NCBI RefSeq assembly: GCF_900129905.1 | Contig: NZ_FQXG01000008.1 | Coordinates: forward strand, 12,152 to 76,151 | DNA length: 64,000 nucleotides | Direction of reading: 5' to 3' | Origin: Ferrimonas marina | Lineage (GTDB): Bacteria; Pseudomonadota; Gammaproteobacteria; Enterobacterales; Shewanellaceae | Shown here: one piece after another, positions 45,131 through 53,559 of the stretch | Numbering within the stretch: the stretch's first letter is position 1 | Layout of the letters: each line of letters opens with the position of its first letter | The notes under the pieces: generated by a model | Seen by the model: the letters and a program-made list of their open reading frames with translations, nothing else | Told to the model about the DNA's origin: nothing | Databases searched by the model: none | Translations under genes and position numbers: made by a program

Positions 45131-45781
45131 GTGAAGAAACTGAAGATCGACATCGTCTCCGACGTGATGTGCCCCTGGTGCGTGATTGGTTACCGGGCGC
45201 TGGCCCAGGCGCTGGAAAACTTGGACTCGGAGGTCGAGGCGGAGCTGCACTGGCAGCCGTTTGAGCTGGCCCCGGAGATGCCCCCTGAGGGGGAAGACCT
45301 GGCAGAGCACCTGCAGCGCAAGTACCGTATGACCGCGGAGCAGGGCGTTGCCAACCGGGCGATGATCACCGAGCGGGCGGCGGCGCTGGGCTTTACCATG
45401 AACTTCTTCGAGGGGATGAAGAAGTACAACACCTTCGATGCCCACCGCCTGCTGCACTGGGCCGGCGAAGAGGGTAAGCAGACCGAGCTGAAGCAGGCGC
45501 TGTTCAAGCACTACTTCACTGACGGCGGTGACCCGTCAGACAAGGCGGATCTGCTGACCGTGGCCGCCAGTGTCGGCCTGGATGTGGGCCGTGCCCAGGA
45601 TGTGCTGGACTCCGGCTTGTATGGCCAGCACGTGCGGGCCATGCAGGCGCACTACCACAACATGGGGGTACAGTCGGTACCCACCTTCGTCATCAATGAG
45701 CGCTACCTGATCACCGGTGGTCAGCCGGTTGAGCAGTTTGAGCAGGCGCTGCGCCAGATTGCGCTGAAGGAGAACCAGTAG
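45131..45781 (+). CDS. DsbA-family (FrnE-like) thiol oxidoreductase
   Basis: The 216-residue cytoplasmic thioredoxin-fold protein (no signal peptide) has the active site CPWC at residues 14-17 and a cis-Pro loop VQSVPTFVINERYLITGGQP near the C terminus. The FrnE subfamily includes polyketide-linked and stress-linked isomerases. The GTG at 45131 is the likely start, with GGAC a few bases ahead. The reading frame continues about 90 codons upstream, but that part is antisense to gcvR and not coding. It diverges from the gcvR-like gene by 186 bp. Confidence 0.85.
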   Translation: MKKLKIDIVSDVMCPWCVIGYRALAQALENLDSEVEAELHWQPFELAPEMPPEGEDLAEHLQRKYRMTAEQGVANRAMITERAAALGFTMNFFEGMKKYNTFDAHRLLHWAGEEGKQTELKQALFKHYFTDGGDPSDKADLLTVAASVGLDVGRAQDVLDSGLYGQHVRAMQAHYHNMGVQSVPTFVINERYLITGGQPVEQFEQALRQIALKENQ

Positions 45782-45787
45782 CGCAAT

Positions 45788-46882
45788 TCAGCCGCTGCGG
45801 GTCTCCAGCAGCGGTTGGGTAATGCAGTGGATGTTGCCGCCACCCAGCAGGATCTCCCGGGCGGGGATCCCCACCAGCCGGTACTCCGGCATCGCCGCCT
45901 GCAATATTGCCTTGGCCTGATCGTCGGTGGCGGGATCCAGTTCAGGCACAAACAGGCAGCCGTTGCTGATCAGCAGGTTGGCGTAAGAGGCGCCAAGCCG
46001 TTCCCCGGCCTGGCGCTTCATCCCCTGGCTGGGTTCAATCCCCGCCGCCTCCGCTTCAGTTAAGTAGAGCGGCCCCGGCAGGGGCAGCTTGATCACCTCA
46101 ATGGCCCGACCGCGAGCATCCCGGGCCTGACTGAGTACCGCCATGGCTTGCTGGGAGATGGCGGACTGGGGATCGTTTGGGTCATCGCACCAGGTCAGCG
46201 CTACCTTGGCCGGCCCCATTACGTGCAGCAGGTTGTCGACATGGCCGTTGGTCTCGTCATTCACCAGACCCTGGGGCAGCCAGATAACCCGCTCAATACC
46301 CAGGTACTCCTGCAGGCAGGCCTCGATCTGTGCTTTGGACAGCTGGGGATTGCGACTGGGGTGGAGCAGGCACTCCTCGGTGGTGTAGAGGGTACCCTCG
46401 CCGTCGCAGTGAAAGGCACCGCCCTCCATCACGATAGGCGCCTGGTAGTAGGGCAGGCCGGTCAGCTCCGCCACCTTCTGCGCCACCTGGTCATCTTTGT
46501 CCCAGGGAAAATAGAGGCCATCCTCCAATCCGCCCCAGGCGTTGAAGTGCCAGCTGACCAGGCGCACCTCACCGGCGCTATTGCGCAGCGCCGTGGGGCC
46601 GATATCCCGCATCCAGGCATCGTCAAAGCTCATCTCTAGGACTTGCGCCTGTTTTGGCAGGCAGCGGCGGGCCGGTTGGAACTGCTCGGCGCTGGTCACC
46701 ACGGTCACCGCCACCACCTCCAGCAGGGCTTCTACCAAAGTGGCGAAGGCCTGCTGGGCCGGTTTGCCCCCCAGTCGCCAGTTATCGGGCCGCTCTGGCC
46801 AGGCCAGTAGGATGCGCTGGTGCTGGTGGGTTTCCGCCGGCAGGTAGAAACCGTCCTGTTTCGGTGTGCTGGCCAACTCCAT
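45788..46882 (-). CDS. aguA: Agmatine deiminase
   Basis: Converts agmatine to N-carbamoylputrescine and ammonia. The 364-residue product has the guanidine-deiminase fold: DAWMRDIGPTAL near residue 88, EGGAFHCDGEGTLYTTEECLL, the His in ETNGHVDNL, and the catalytic Cys in GGGNIHCITQP (about residue 353). All expected catalytic residues are present. It is the last gene of a six-gene operon on the minus strand, 14 bp after aguB. Its 3' end nearly meets frnE (6 bp apart). Confidence 0.95.
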   Translation of the reverse strand: MELASTPKQDGFYLPAETHQHQRILLAWPERPDNWRLGGKPAQQAFATLVEALLEVVAVTVVTSAEQFQPARRCLPKQAQVLEMSFDDAWMRDIGPTALRNSAGEVRLVSWHFNAWGGLEDGLYFPWDKDDQVAQKVAELTGLPYYQAPIVMEGGAFHCDGEGTLYTTEECLLHPSRNPQLSKAQIEACLQEYLGIERVIWLPQGLVNDETNGHVDNLLHVMGPAKVALTWCDDPNDPQSAISQQAMAVLSQARDARGRAIEVIKLPLPGPLYLTEAEAAGIEPSQGMKRQAGERLGASYANLLISNGCLFVPELDPATDDQAKAILQAAMPEYRLVGIPAREILLGGGNIHCITQPLLETRSG

Positions 46883-46896
46883 GGCATCCCCCTCCG

Positions 46897-47778
46897 TTAT
46901 TGGCCGCGGCCGTTGCCGGTCAATGAACCGACGCGGTCGTACAGCTCCGGCCGGCGGTCGCGGAACAGCCCCCAGCTGTGTCGGGCCTGGGCGCAGGCGG
47001 CCAGGTCCAGGCTGGCGTAAAGGATGGTCTCCTCGTCACGGCCGGCTTCGGCCAGCTTGGCGCCGGTATGGTCGGTGATAAAGGAGCTGCCATAGAAGGT
47101 GGTTTCGATGCCGTCGTCCTGCTCAATGCCGGTGCGGTTGGCGGCGATCACCGGAACCAGGTTGGCGGCGGCGTGGCCCTGCATGGTGCGCTGCCAGTGA
47201 TCGCGGGAATCCAGGCTGGGGTCCTGCGGCTCTGAGCCGATGGCGGTGGGGTAGAAGATCGCCTCCGCACCGGCCAGGGCCAGGCTGCGTGCCAGCTCCG
47301 GGAACCACTGGTCCCAGCAGATCCCGGCGCCAAAGCGGCCGTAGCGGGTGTCCCACACCTTGAAGCCGGTGTCGCCGGGGGAGAAATAGAACTTCTCGCT
47401 GTAGCCGGGGCCATCGGGGATATGGGATTTGCGGTAGTTATCCAGCACGCTGCCGTCGGCATCCACCATCACCAGCGAGTTGAAGAAGCTGTTGCCGCAG
47501 CGCTCAAAGTAGCTGACCGGGATCACCACCTGGTGCTGGGCGGCCAGTTCACGGCAGTGGGCGACCAGGGCGCACTGCTCGGTGGTTTCCGCCAGCTCGA
47601 AGTAGCGCGCCTGCTGGCGCTTGCAGAAGTAGGGGGTGGCGATCAGCTCCTGCAGCACCACCACCTGGGCGCCGTTGCCGGCGGCCTCGGTGACGGCGTC
47701 GGTGATCTTGGCGAAGTTCTGGTCCTGGTCCCAGCTCAGGCTGAGCTGGACGCAGGCAAAGGTGACGGTTCGATTCAT
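46897..47778 (-). CDS. aguB: N-carbamoylputrescine amidase
   Basis: Hydrolyses N-carbamoylputrescine to putrescine, carbon dioxide and ammonia. The 293-residue nitrilase-superfamily enzyme has the Glu-Lys-Cys triad: Glu in VLQELIATPYF, Lys in NYRKSHIPDGPGY, and Cys in GAGICWDQWFPE. I preferred the ATG at 47778, with GGAGAG five bases before it, over a GTG six codons earlier. It follows puuB with a 14-bp gap. With aguA it completes agmatine breakdown to putrescine. Confidence 0.95.
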   Translation of the reverse strand: MNRTVTFACVQLSLSWDQDQNFAKITDAVTEAAGNGAQVVVLQELIATPYFCKRQQARYFELAETTEQCALVAHCRELAAQHQVVIPVSYFERCGNSFFNSLVMVDADGSVLDNYRKSHIPDGPGYSEKFYFSPGDTGFKVWDTRYGRFGAGICWDQWFPELARSLALAGAEAIFYPTAIGSEPQDPSLDSRDHWQRTMQGHAAANLVPVIAANRTGIEQDDGIETTFYGSSFITDHTGAKLAEAGRDEETILYASLDLAACAQARHSWGLFRDRRPELYDRVGSLTGNGRGQ

Positions 47779-47792
47779 CGGGCTCTCCAGAC

Positions 47793-49073
47793 TCACAAGG
47801 CCAGCTTGTCACGCAGGTTATAGTAGGCGGCACCCAGGGCGGTGAAGGGCACCTGCAGATGGCGTCCGCCGGGGAACGCCAGGTGGCGCAGTGAGGCGAA
47901 GGCATCAAAGCGCTCCGGCTTGCCGCCGATCGCCTCAGCCACCAGTCGTCCGGCCAGGTGGGTGCAGGTGACGCCGTGGCCGGAGTAGCCCTGCAGGTAA
48001 TAGAGGTTGTCGTCGATGCGGCCGAACTGCGGCATGCGGGAGTAGGTCAGCAGGAAGTTGCCGGTCCAGGCGTAATCGATGCCGACGCCGGCAAGCATGG
48101 GGAACACCTTCTCCATCTTGGGTCGGATCAACGCCTCCACCGACTCGGGCTCGCGGGCACCGTAGACCACCCCGCCGCCAAACAGCAGACGGCGGTCTTC
48201 GGTCAGGCGGTAATAGTCCAGCAGGTAGTTGCAGTCCTCGACGCAATAGTTTTGCGGCAGCAGCTCGTCGGCCAGGTCCTGGGGCAGCGGCTCGGTGGCG
48301 ATCACCTGGGTACCGCAGGGAAACGCTTTGCGCCCCAGGCTGGGGGCCAGCTTGGGATCCAGGTAGGCGTTGCCGGCCAGGATCACCTGGCGGGCCCGCA
48401 CCTGACCCTGGGCGGTGTGCACCACAGGTTGAGCGCCCTTGTCGATGCGGGTGACGGCCGATTGCTCGAAGATCTGGCCGCCATTGAGCACCACCGCCCG
48501 GGCTTCGCCCAGGGCCAGATTCAGCGGATGCAGGTGGCCACCGCGGCGATCCAGCAGACCGCCGAGGTAGCAATCGGCGCCTACCGCAGCGCGGATGCCG
48601 TTGCGATCCAGCAGCTCAAGCTGGTTGTTACCCAGTGCCTCCCAATTGCGCTTTTGCGCCTCCAGCTCCGCCATCTGCTTGGCATTGAGGGCGGCAAAGA
48701 CCCCGCCCTCGACGTGGGCGCACTGGATGTCGTAGCGCTGGATCCGTTCACGGATAATGTCGCCGCCTTCGAAGATCATGGCGCATAGCTGATCGGCAGT
48801 AGCGCTGTCGTAGCGCTGGCGGATGGTGTCCACGTCCCGGCTGTAGCTGTTGACGATCTGACCGCCGTTGCGACCGGTAGCGCCAAAGCCAACCCGGGCA
48901 CTCTCCAGCACGATGACGTTGTAACCTTGCTCTGCCAAGTGCAAGGCGGAGGAGAGACCGGAGAAGCCGGCCCCCACCACGCAGACATCGCACTGGTGTT
49001 CGCCCTGCAAAACCGGGTATTGCTGTTGGTCATTGACGCTGTCGGCGTAGTACGACGAGGTATGAGCTTGCAT
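47793..49073 (-). CDS. puuB: Gamma-glutamylputrescine oxidase (FAD-dependent)
   Basis: Oxidises gamma-glutamylputrescine to gamma-glutamyl-aminobutyraldehyde with release of ammonia and hydrogen peroxide. The 426-residue FAD oxidoreductase of the DAO type begins with the PuuB pattern SYYADSVNDQQQYPVLQG, then the dinucleotide fold CVVGAGFSGLSSALHLAE and GFGATGRNGGQIV. It ends in YLQGYSGHGVTCTHLAGRL. It lies between puuC and aguB with 12- and 14-bp gaps. Confidence rests on the family pattern and the surrounding Puu genes. Confidence 0.92.
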   Translation of the reverse strand: MQAHTSSYYADSVNDQQQYPVLQGEHQCDVCVVGAGFSGLSSALHLAEQGYNVIVLESARVGFGATGRNGGQIVNSYSRDVDTIRQRYDSATADQLCAMIFEGGDIIRERIQRYDIQCAHVEGGVFAALNAKQMAELEAQKRNWEALGNNQLELLDRNGIRAAVGADCYLGGLLDRRGGHLHPLNLALGEARAVVLNGGQIFEQSAVTRIDKGAQPVVHTAQGQVRARQVILAGNAYLDPKLAPSLGRKAFPCGTQVIATEPLPQDLADELLPQNYCVEDCNYLLDYYRLTEDRRLLFGGGVVYGAREPESVEALIRPKMEKVFPMLAGVGIDYAWTGNFLLTYSRMPQFGRIDDNLYYLQGYSGHGVTCTHLAGRLVAEAIGGKPERFDAFASLRHLAFPGGRHLQVPFTALGAAYYNLRDKLAL

Positions 49074-49085
49074 GAGGGACTCCGT

Positions 49086-50573
49086 TCAGTAGGACTCTAG
49101 CCGCAGCCAGGTCGTTTTGATTTCCATGAACTTCTCAATGGCGTGGAGCGATTTGTCCCGGCCATTGCCACTTTGCTTGTAGCCACCGAAGGGGACGGTC
49201 ATGTCGCCCTCGTTGTAGTTGTTGATCCAGACTGAGCCGGCCCGCAGCTGACGGGCAACCCGGTGGGCCCGGTTCAGATCCGAGGTCCACAGCGCCGCGC
49301 CCAGGCCATAGGGGGAGTCATTGGCGATGGCCACGGCTTCCGCTTCGCTGCTGAACGGGATGACGCAGAGCACCGGGCCGAAGATCTCCTCCCGGGCCAC
49401 CGCCATGGCGTTGTCGACACCGGTGAGGATCACCGGGGCGACAAAGGCACCCGGGCCGGGGTGGTCGCCACCACAGCGCAGGTTTGCTCCAGCGGCCACG
49501 CCTTGCTTCACATAGTCCAGCACCTTGGCCTTGTGCTCCTGATCGATCAGCGCGCCCATGGCGGACTCCGGATCCAGCGGATCCCTGGGGGTGAAGCGCT
49601 GCGCGGCGGCTTCCACCATGGCAACAAAGCGGTCGTGGATACTCTCGTGCACCAGCAGCCGGGTGGCGGCCACACACACCTCGCCCTGGTTGTAGAAGCA
49701 GCCGGCGGCGGCCTCTTCGGCTGCGCCCTCCAGGTTGGGGTGGTCGGCGAACACGATGTTGGCGTTCTTACCACCGGCCTCGTTCCATACCCGCTTGAGG
49801 TTGGACTCGCCGGCGCAGACCATCAGCTGGCGGGCCACCCGGGTGGAGCCGGTGAAGGTGATGCAATCCACATCGGGGTGGCGGGCCAGGGCCTCGCCCA
49901 CTTCATGGCCGTAGCCGGGCAGTACCTGGAACACTCCGGCGGGGATCCCGGCCTGATGGGCCAGTTGCCCCAGGTAGAGGGCGCTTAATGGGGTGTTCTC
50001 CGAGGGCTTGAGGATCACACTGTTGCCGGCGGCCAGGGCAGGGCCCAGCTTCCAACAGGCCAGCCAGAGTGGGAAGTTCCAGGGCACAATGGCCGCCACT
50101 ACGCCGATCGCTTCGTGGGTGATGGTGGCAACGACATCGCGTTCGGTCGGGGCCACCTCGCCGTAGGTCTTGTCCACCGCCTCGGCGTACCAGCGCAGTG
50201 CCTGGGCGGCACCGGGGATGTCGGTGCTGGCGCTGTGGCGGATCGGCTTGCCGCTGTCCAGGGTCTCCAGCAGGGCCAGGGTATCGATGTGCTCCTCCAC
50301 CAGATCGGCCAGTCTCAACATCAGGACTTTACGTTGGCTTGGTGCCATCTGGCTCCACACGCCCTGGTCAAACCGGGCCCGGGCGACCTCTACCGCACGA
50401 TCTGCATCGATACCCTGGCAGCGGGCGATCTGAGCCAGCACCTCGTCGTTGGCGGGATTGATGGTGGCAAAGGTGGTGCCGTCATTGGCGGATTGGTACT
50501 GGCCATTGATAAAGGCGCGGCCCTCGATCGCCAGTTCCTGTTTCAGTGCCTGCCATTGTTGCTGAGTGTGCAT
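49086..50573 (-). CDS. puuC: Gamma-glutamyl-gamma-aminobutyraldehyde dehydrogenase
   Basis: NAD(P)-dependent aldehyde dehydrogenase, 495 residues, oxidising the PuuB product. It contains PWNFPLWLACWKLGPALAAGNS, FTGSTRVARQL, the catalytic Glu region NEAGGKNANIV, and the catalytic Cys in FYNQGEVCVAATRLL near residue 300. The unusual EAGGK in place of ELGGK is also found in E. coli PuuC. It follows puuR after 17 bp. Confidence 0.93.
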   Translation of the reverse strand: MHTQQQWQALKQELAIEGRAFINGQYQSANDGTTFATINPANDEVLAQIARCQGIDADRAVEVARARFDQGVWSQMAPSQRKVLMLRLADLVEEHIDTLALLETLDSGKPIRHSASTDIPGAAQALRWYAEAVDKTYGEVAPTERDVVATITHEAIGVVAAIVPWNFPLWLACWKLGPALAAGNSVILKPSENTPLSALYLGQLAHQAGIPAGVFQVLPGYGHEVGEALARHPDVDCITFTGSTRVARQLMVCAGESNLKRVWNEAGGKNANIVFADHPNLEGAAEEAAAGCFYNQGEVCVAATRLLVHESIHDRFVAMVEAAAQRFTPRDPLDPESAMGALIDQEHKAKVLDYVKQGVAAGANLRCGGDHPGPGAFVAPVILTGVDNAMAVAREEIFGPVLCVIPFSSEAEAVAIANDSPYGLGAALWTSDLNRAHRVARQLRAGSVWINNYNEGDMTVPFGGYKQSGNGRDKSLHAIEKFMEIKTTWLRLESY

Positions 50574-50590
50574 GTCCCTCTCCCTTGGGA

Positions 50591-51145
50591 TCAGAAATTG
50601 GCGGGACTGTGCGCGCTGACAAGGCGACAGACCCGATTTGACCGATTGGTGAACTTGTGTGGGATGCTGGTATCCAGCAGGTAGCTTTCGCCCGCCCGGA
50701 TCAGATGGGTCTGGTCCCCCAGGGTCAGCTCGATCTCCCCCTCCAGCACGGTACCGGCTTCCTCCCCCTCGTGGCGGATCCGCTCGGTTCCAGTGCAGGT
50801 GTTGGGCTCGAACCGCTCCAGCAGAAAGCCGAGCTGGCGGTTGGGGCGGCCATCGCAGACCAGTTTCATCGACACCGCCTCATTGCCCAGCTCGATCAGC
50901 TGCTCCGGCTTGAGCACCACCTGGGTGGGGCGGTCGGGCTCGTCCAAGGTGAAGAACTCCGCCAGGGAGAGGCCGAACACCTGCACCAGCTTGTGCAGCG
51001 AGCTGACCGACGGGCTCACCTTGCTGTTCTCCATGGCGGAGATGGCGCTGTGGGTAATGTCGGCGCGTTCAGCCAGTTCCCGCTGTGACATCTGGTATTG
51101 CTTGCGCAGATAGGCGATGCGTGGGCCCAGTTGCTCTGGATTCAT
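50591..51145 (-). CDS. puuR: Putrescine operon repressor PuuR
   Basis: The 184-residue regulator has an N-terminal helix-turn-helix of the XRE type (MSQRELAERADITHSAISAMEN) and a C-terminal cupin domain (about 105-184, with EEAGTVLEGEIELTLGD). This is the PuuR layout and length of E. coli. Putrescine relieves repression in E. coli. It overlaps puuD by 4 bp, so repressor and PuuD are produced from one transcript. A candidate operator lies at 51904-51918, just upstream of puuD. Confidence 0.92.
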   Translation of the reverse strand: MNPEQLGPRIAYLRKQYQMSQRELAERADITHSAISAMENSKVSPSVSSLHKLVQVFGLSLAEFFTLDEPDRPTQVVLKPEQLIELGNEAVSMKLVCDGRPNRQLGFLLERFEPNTCTGTERIRHEGEEAGTVLEGEIELTLGDQTHLIRAGESYLLDTSIPHKFTNRSNRVCRLVSAHSPANF

Positions 51146-51891
51146 GTGCGTGCTCCTTGTCGCTGGCGGGCCTGCTGGATAAAGCGCTCAAACAGCAGTT
51201 GTGATGCCGGCTCCTCGGTGGCTTGCCATTCCGGGTGCCACTGCACCCCAAACAGGAAAGGGTGGTCAGGCAGGCTGAACGCCTCCACCAGGCCGTCGGG
51301 AGCGATCGCTTCCAGCTGCAGGGCAGGGGCCAGGCGTTCGACCCCCTGGTTGTGCAGGGAGTTGACCGAGAAGCTGGCCACGTCCGGCCACCATTGACTT
51401 AACAGGCCATCCGGAGCGATCCGCACGCTATGTCGATGGGCGTATTTTTCGGCAAAGTCCGGAGTGTCCGGCTCGCGGTGATCCAGCGCATCCGGTCGCT
51501 GGTACACCGCTGGATCCAGTGTGCCGCCCAGGGCCACGTTGATCTCCTGGAAACCGCGGCAGATCCCGAACAGTGGGATTTTCTGTTCAGCGCAGAGCCG
51601 GATCAGCGGCAGGGCGACACCATCGCGTCCGCTGTCCTGTTTGGGCTCCTGGTGATCGGCACCGTAGTGGGTCGGGGCCACATTGGAGTGACTGCCGGGC
51701 AGCAACACGCCATCCACCCGAGCGAGCAGCTGGTCCAGTGAAACCGAGTCCGGGTAGCTGGCCAACAGAACCGGCACTCCGCCAAAGGCCAGGACAGCGT
51801 CGGTATATAAGGTGGTCACCGCCGCCAGGGTGTAGCCATTGAGCTGCTTGCGGCAGCTGACGACGGCAATCACCGGAGCATCCTGTGTCAT
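51142..51891 (-). CDS. puuD: Gamma-glutamyl-gamma-aminobutyrate hydrolase
   Basis: Cleaves gamma-glutamyl-GABA to glutamate and GABA. The 249-residue class I glutamine amidotransferase-like protein has the nucleophilic Cys in IPLFGICRGFQEINVALGG and the His/Glu pair in FGVQWHPEW. LLPGSHSNVAPTHYG near residue 66 also matches the family. It heads the minus-strand operon and diverges from puuA across 300 bp. Confidence 0.93.
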   Translation of the reverse strand: MTQDAPVIAVVSCRKQLNGYTLAAVTTLYTDAVLAFGGVPVLLASYPDSVSLDQLLARVDGVLLPGSHSNVAPTHYGADHQEPKQDSGRDGVALPLIRLCAEQKIPLFGICRGFQEINVALGGTLDPAVYQRPDALDHREPDTPDFAEKYAHRHSVRIAPDGLLSQWWPDVASFSVNSLHNQGVERLAPALQLEAIAPDGLVEAFSLPDHPFLFGVQWHPEWQATEEPASQLLFERFIQQARQRQGART

Positions 51892-52191
51892 AGTCCCTAT
51901 CCGTGTTCAATATAATTGTCACCATCCTAGTCATCGCTTGTTCTAAAAAGCAAACGGAAGGGTGTGTGATGTCAAAAATATTGCTCAAGGAAGAAAGTTT
52001 ATTGGCCTGAATTTCGAACAGTAAGCAGCTGGATTAGTTTATTGGTGATGGTTTTTTGCGCTATGAAGGTCGGTTTTGCGCCGCTAAGTGTGATTTGTGT
52101 CGATTTTCTGTTCGTTGTGAGTGTTTGATTTATCGAACGGAAGTGTGAAATAAAAGAAACACTTCAGAGTGTGATAGAGGCAGTGGCAGGC
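51892..52191. other. puuD-puuA divergent regulatory region
   Basis: A 300-bp A/T-richer region between the two arms of the polyamine island. It includes the PuuR-like operator at 51904-51918, an inverted pair of CGAACA/TGTTCG elements (about 52014 and 52105), and another CGAAC element (about 52134). A TGTGA-N6-TCGAT sequence around 52090 is a weak CRP candidate. No clear -35/-10 pair can be fixed by eye. Confidence 0.6.
51904..51918 (-). promoter_or_regulatory. Candidate PuuR operator upstream of puuD
   Basis: TGTTCAATATAATTG matches, at 11 of 15 positions, the reverse complement of the AAAATATAATGAACA motif reported for E. coli PuuR (recalled from memory). It lies 13 bp before the puuD start, where a bound repressor would block transcription or its start. 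Confidence 0.45.
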
Positions 52192-53538
52192 ATGGAAACG
52201 TTCCATCGAGATGTTGAAAATTTTAAACACTCCTGGCCGGAGGTACGGTATCTCGATCTGATCTTTCCGGACCTTAATGCCATCCCCAGGGGCAAGCGTA
52301 TCGCCATCGAGGATGCCGCTAAGCTGGGGCAGGGCGTTTACATGCCGATCTCCAACAACTCACTGAACCTGCAGGGGGCCGTGGTGGAGTCCGCTGGCCT
52401 GGGCCAGCACAGTGGCGAGCGTGACCATCTCTGTTTTCCCATTGCTGGCACCCTGCGCCCCAGCGCCAACCCCGAGGTGGGGCAGGTGATGCTGACCATG
52501 CTGGCGGAAGATGGCCAGTCGCCTTGTCAGTTCCAGGCACGCAATCGTTTAGGCGAACTGGTGGAGAGACTTAAGGCGCGGAACAAGTTCCCGGTGATTG
52601 CCCTGGAGCTGGAGTTTTACCTGGTGGATCCCAGCCGGGATGAGCGCGGCGCGCTGCAGCCGCCCATTAACCCCGCCCATCATCAGCGCGAGGCCTTCTG
52701 CGACATTCACCGCATCGACAACCTGGATGATTATGCTGAGTTTCTGCGGGATCTGAACGAGGCCGCCCAGCAACAGGGGCTCAACACCTCCGGTGCGGTG
52801 GCGGAGGCGGCGCCGGGTCAGTTCGAGATCAACTTCCATCACCAGGGCGATGTCCTGGCCGCCTGTGACCAGGTGATCTACGCCAAGCGCTTGATCAAGA
52901 AGGTGGCGCACCAACACGGCTTCGAGGCCACCTTTATGGCCAAGCCCTACAGCCACGAAGCTGGCAGCGGCATGCACCTGCACACCAGCGTGCTGGACAG
53001 TGAGGGCAACAACCGCTTTAGCAAGGCTAATGGTGAAGCCAGCGCCGAGTTCTATGCCAGCCTCAACGCGCTATTGGCGATGATGCCCGAGTCGATGGCG
53101 CTGCTGTGCCCCAACATCAACGCCTATCGCCGCTTCAGTGCCGAACACCTGGCCCCCACCCACGCCAACTGGGGCGAGAACCACCGTGGCGTGGCATTGC
53201 GGATCCCCAACAGCAACAGCACCAATCGCCGCATCGAGCATCGCATCGCCGGTGCCGATGTGAACCCCTACCTGTTGGTCACCGTGGTGCTGGCCGGGCT
53301 GCTCCATGCCGAAGAGTATGGCGCCCAGCACTGCCCCGAACCCCTGAGCACTGCCGCGGCGGCCCTGCCGCTGCGGATGTCCGATGCCCTGGCCCTGCTG
53401 GCTAAGGGCGACGCCTTTTACCCTACCCTGGGGCCGGAGTTCCTGGCCCTGTTCCTGGCATGCAAGCAAAGCGAGCTGGCCGAGTTCGAACACACGGTCA
53501 CCTCGTTGGAAGTGGATTGGATGCTGCATTCCGCCTGA
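52192..53538 (+). CDS. puuA: Gamma-glutamylputrescine synthetase
   Basis: Ligates glutamate to putrescine with ATP, the first step of the Puu route. The 448-residue protein is of the glutamine-synthetase superfamily: ALELEFYLVDPSRDERG with the active-site Glu, EAAPGQFEINFHHQ, ATFMAKPYSHEAGSGMHLH, and the C-terminal NSTNRRIEHRIAGADVNPYL. I chose the ATG at 52192; a GTG seven codons earlier is also in frame. It stands alone on the plus strand facing away from the puuD operon, and an NhaC-type transporter follows. Confidence 0.93.
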   Translation: METFHRDVENFKHSWPEVRYLDLIFPDLNAIPRGKRIAIEDAAKLGQGVYMPISNNSLNLQGAVVESAGLGQHSGERDHLCFPIAGTLRPSANPEVGQVMLTMLAEDGQSPCQFQARNRLGELVERLKARNKFPVIALELEFYLVDPSRDERGALQPPINPAHHQREAFCDIHRIDNLDDYAEFLRDLNEAAQQQGLNTSGAVAEAAPGQFEINFHHQGDVLAACDQVIYAKRLIKKVAHQHGFEATFMAKPYSHEAGSGMHLHTSVLDSEGNNRFSKANGEASAEFYASLNALLAMMPESMALLCPNINAYRRFSAEHLAPTHANWGENHRGVALRIPNSNSTNRRIEHRIAGADVNPYLLVTVVLAGLLHAEEYGAQHCPEPLSTAAAALPLRMSDALALLAKGDAFYPTLGPEFLALFLACKQSELAEFEHTVTSLEVDWMLHSA

Positions 53539-53559
53539 TAAACGACAAAGGATTGCTAA

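Noticed and set aside
52080-52100. CRP site upstream of puuA
   Set aside because: TGTGA is followed by a poor second half (TCGAT), so the match is too weak to claim.
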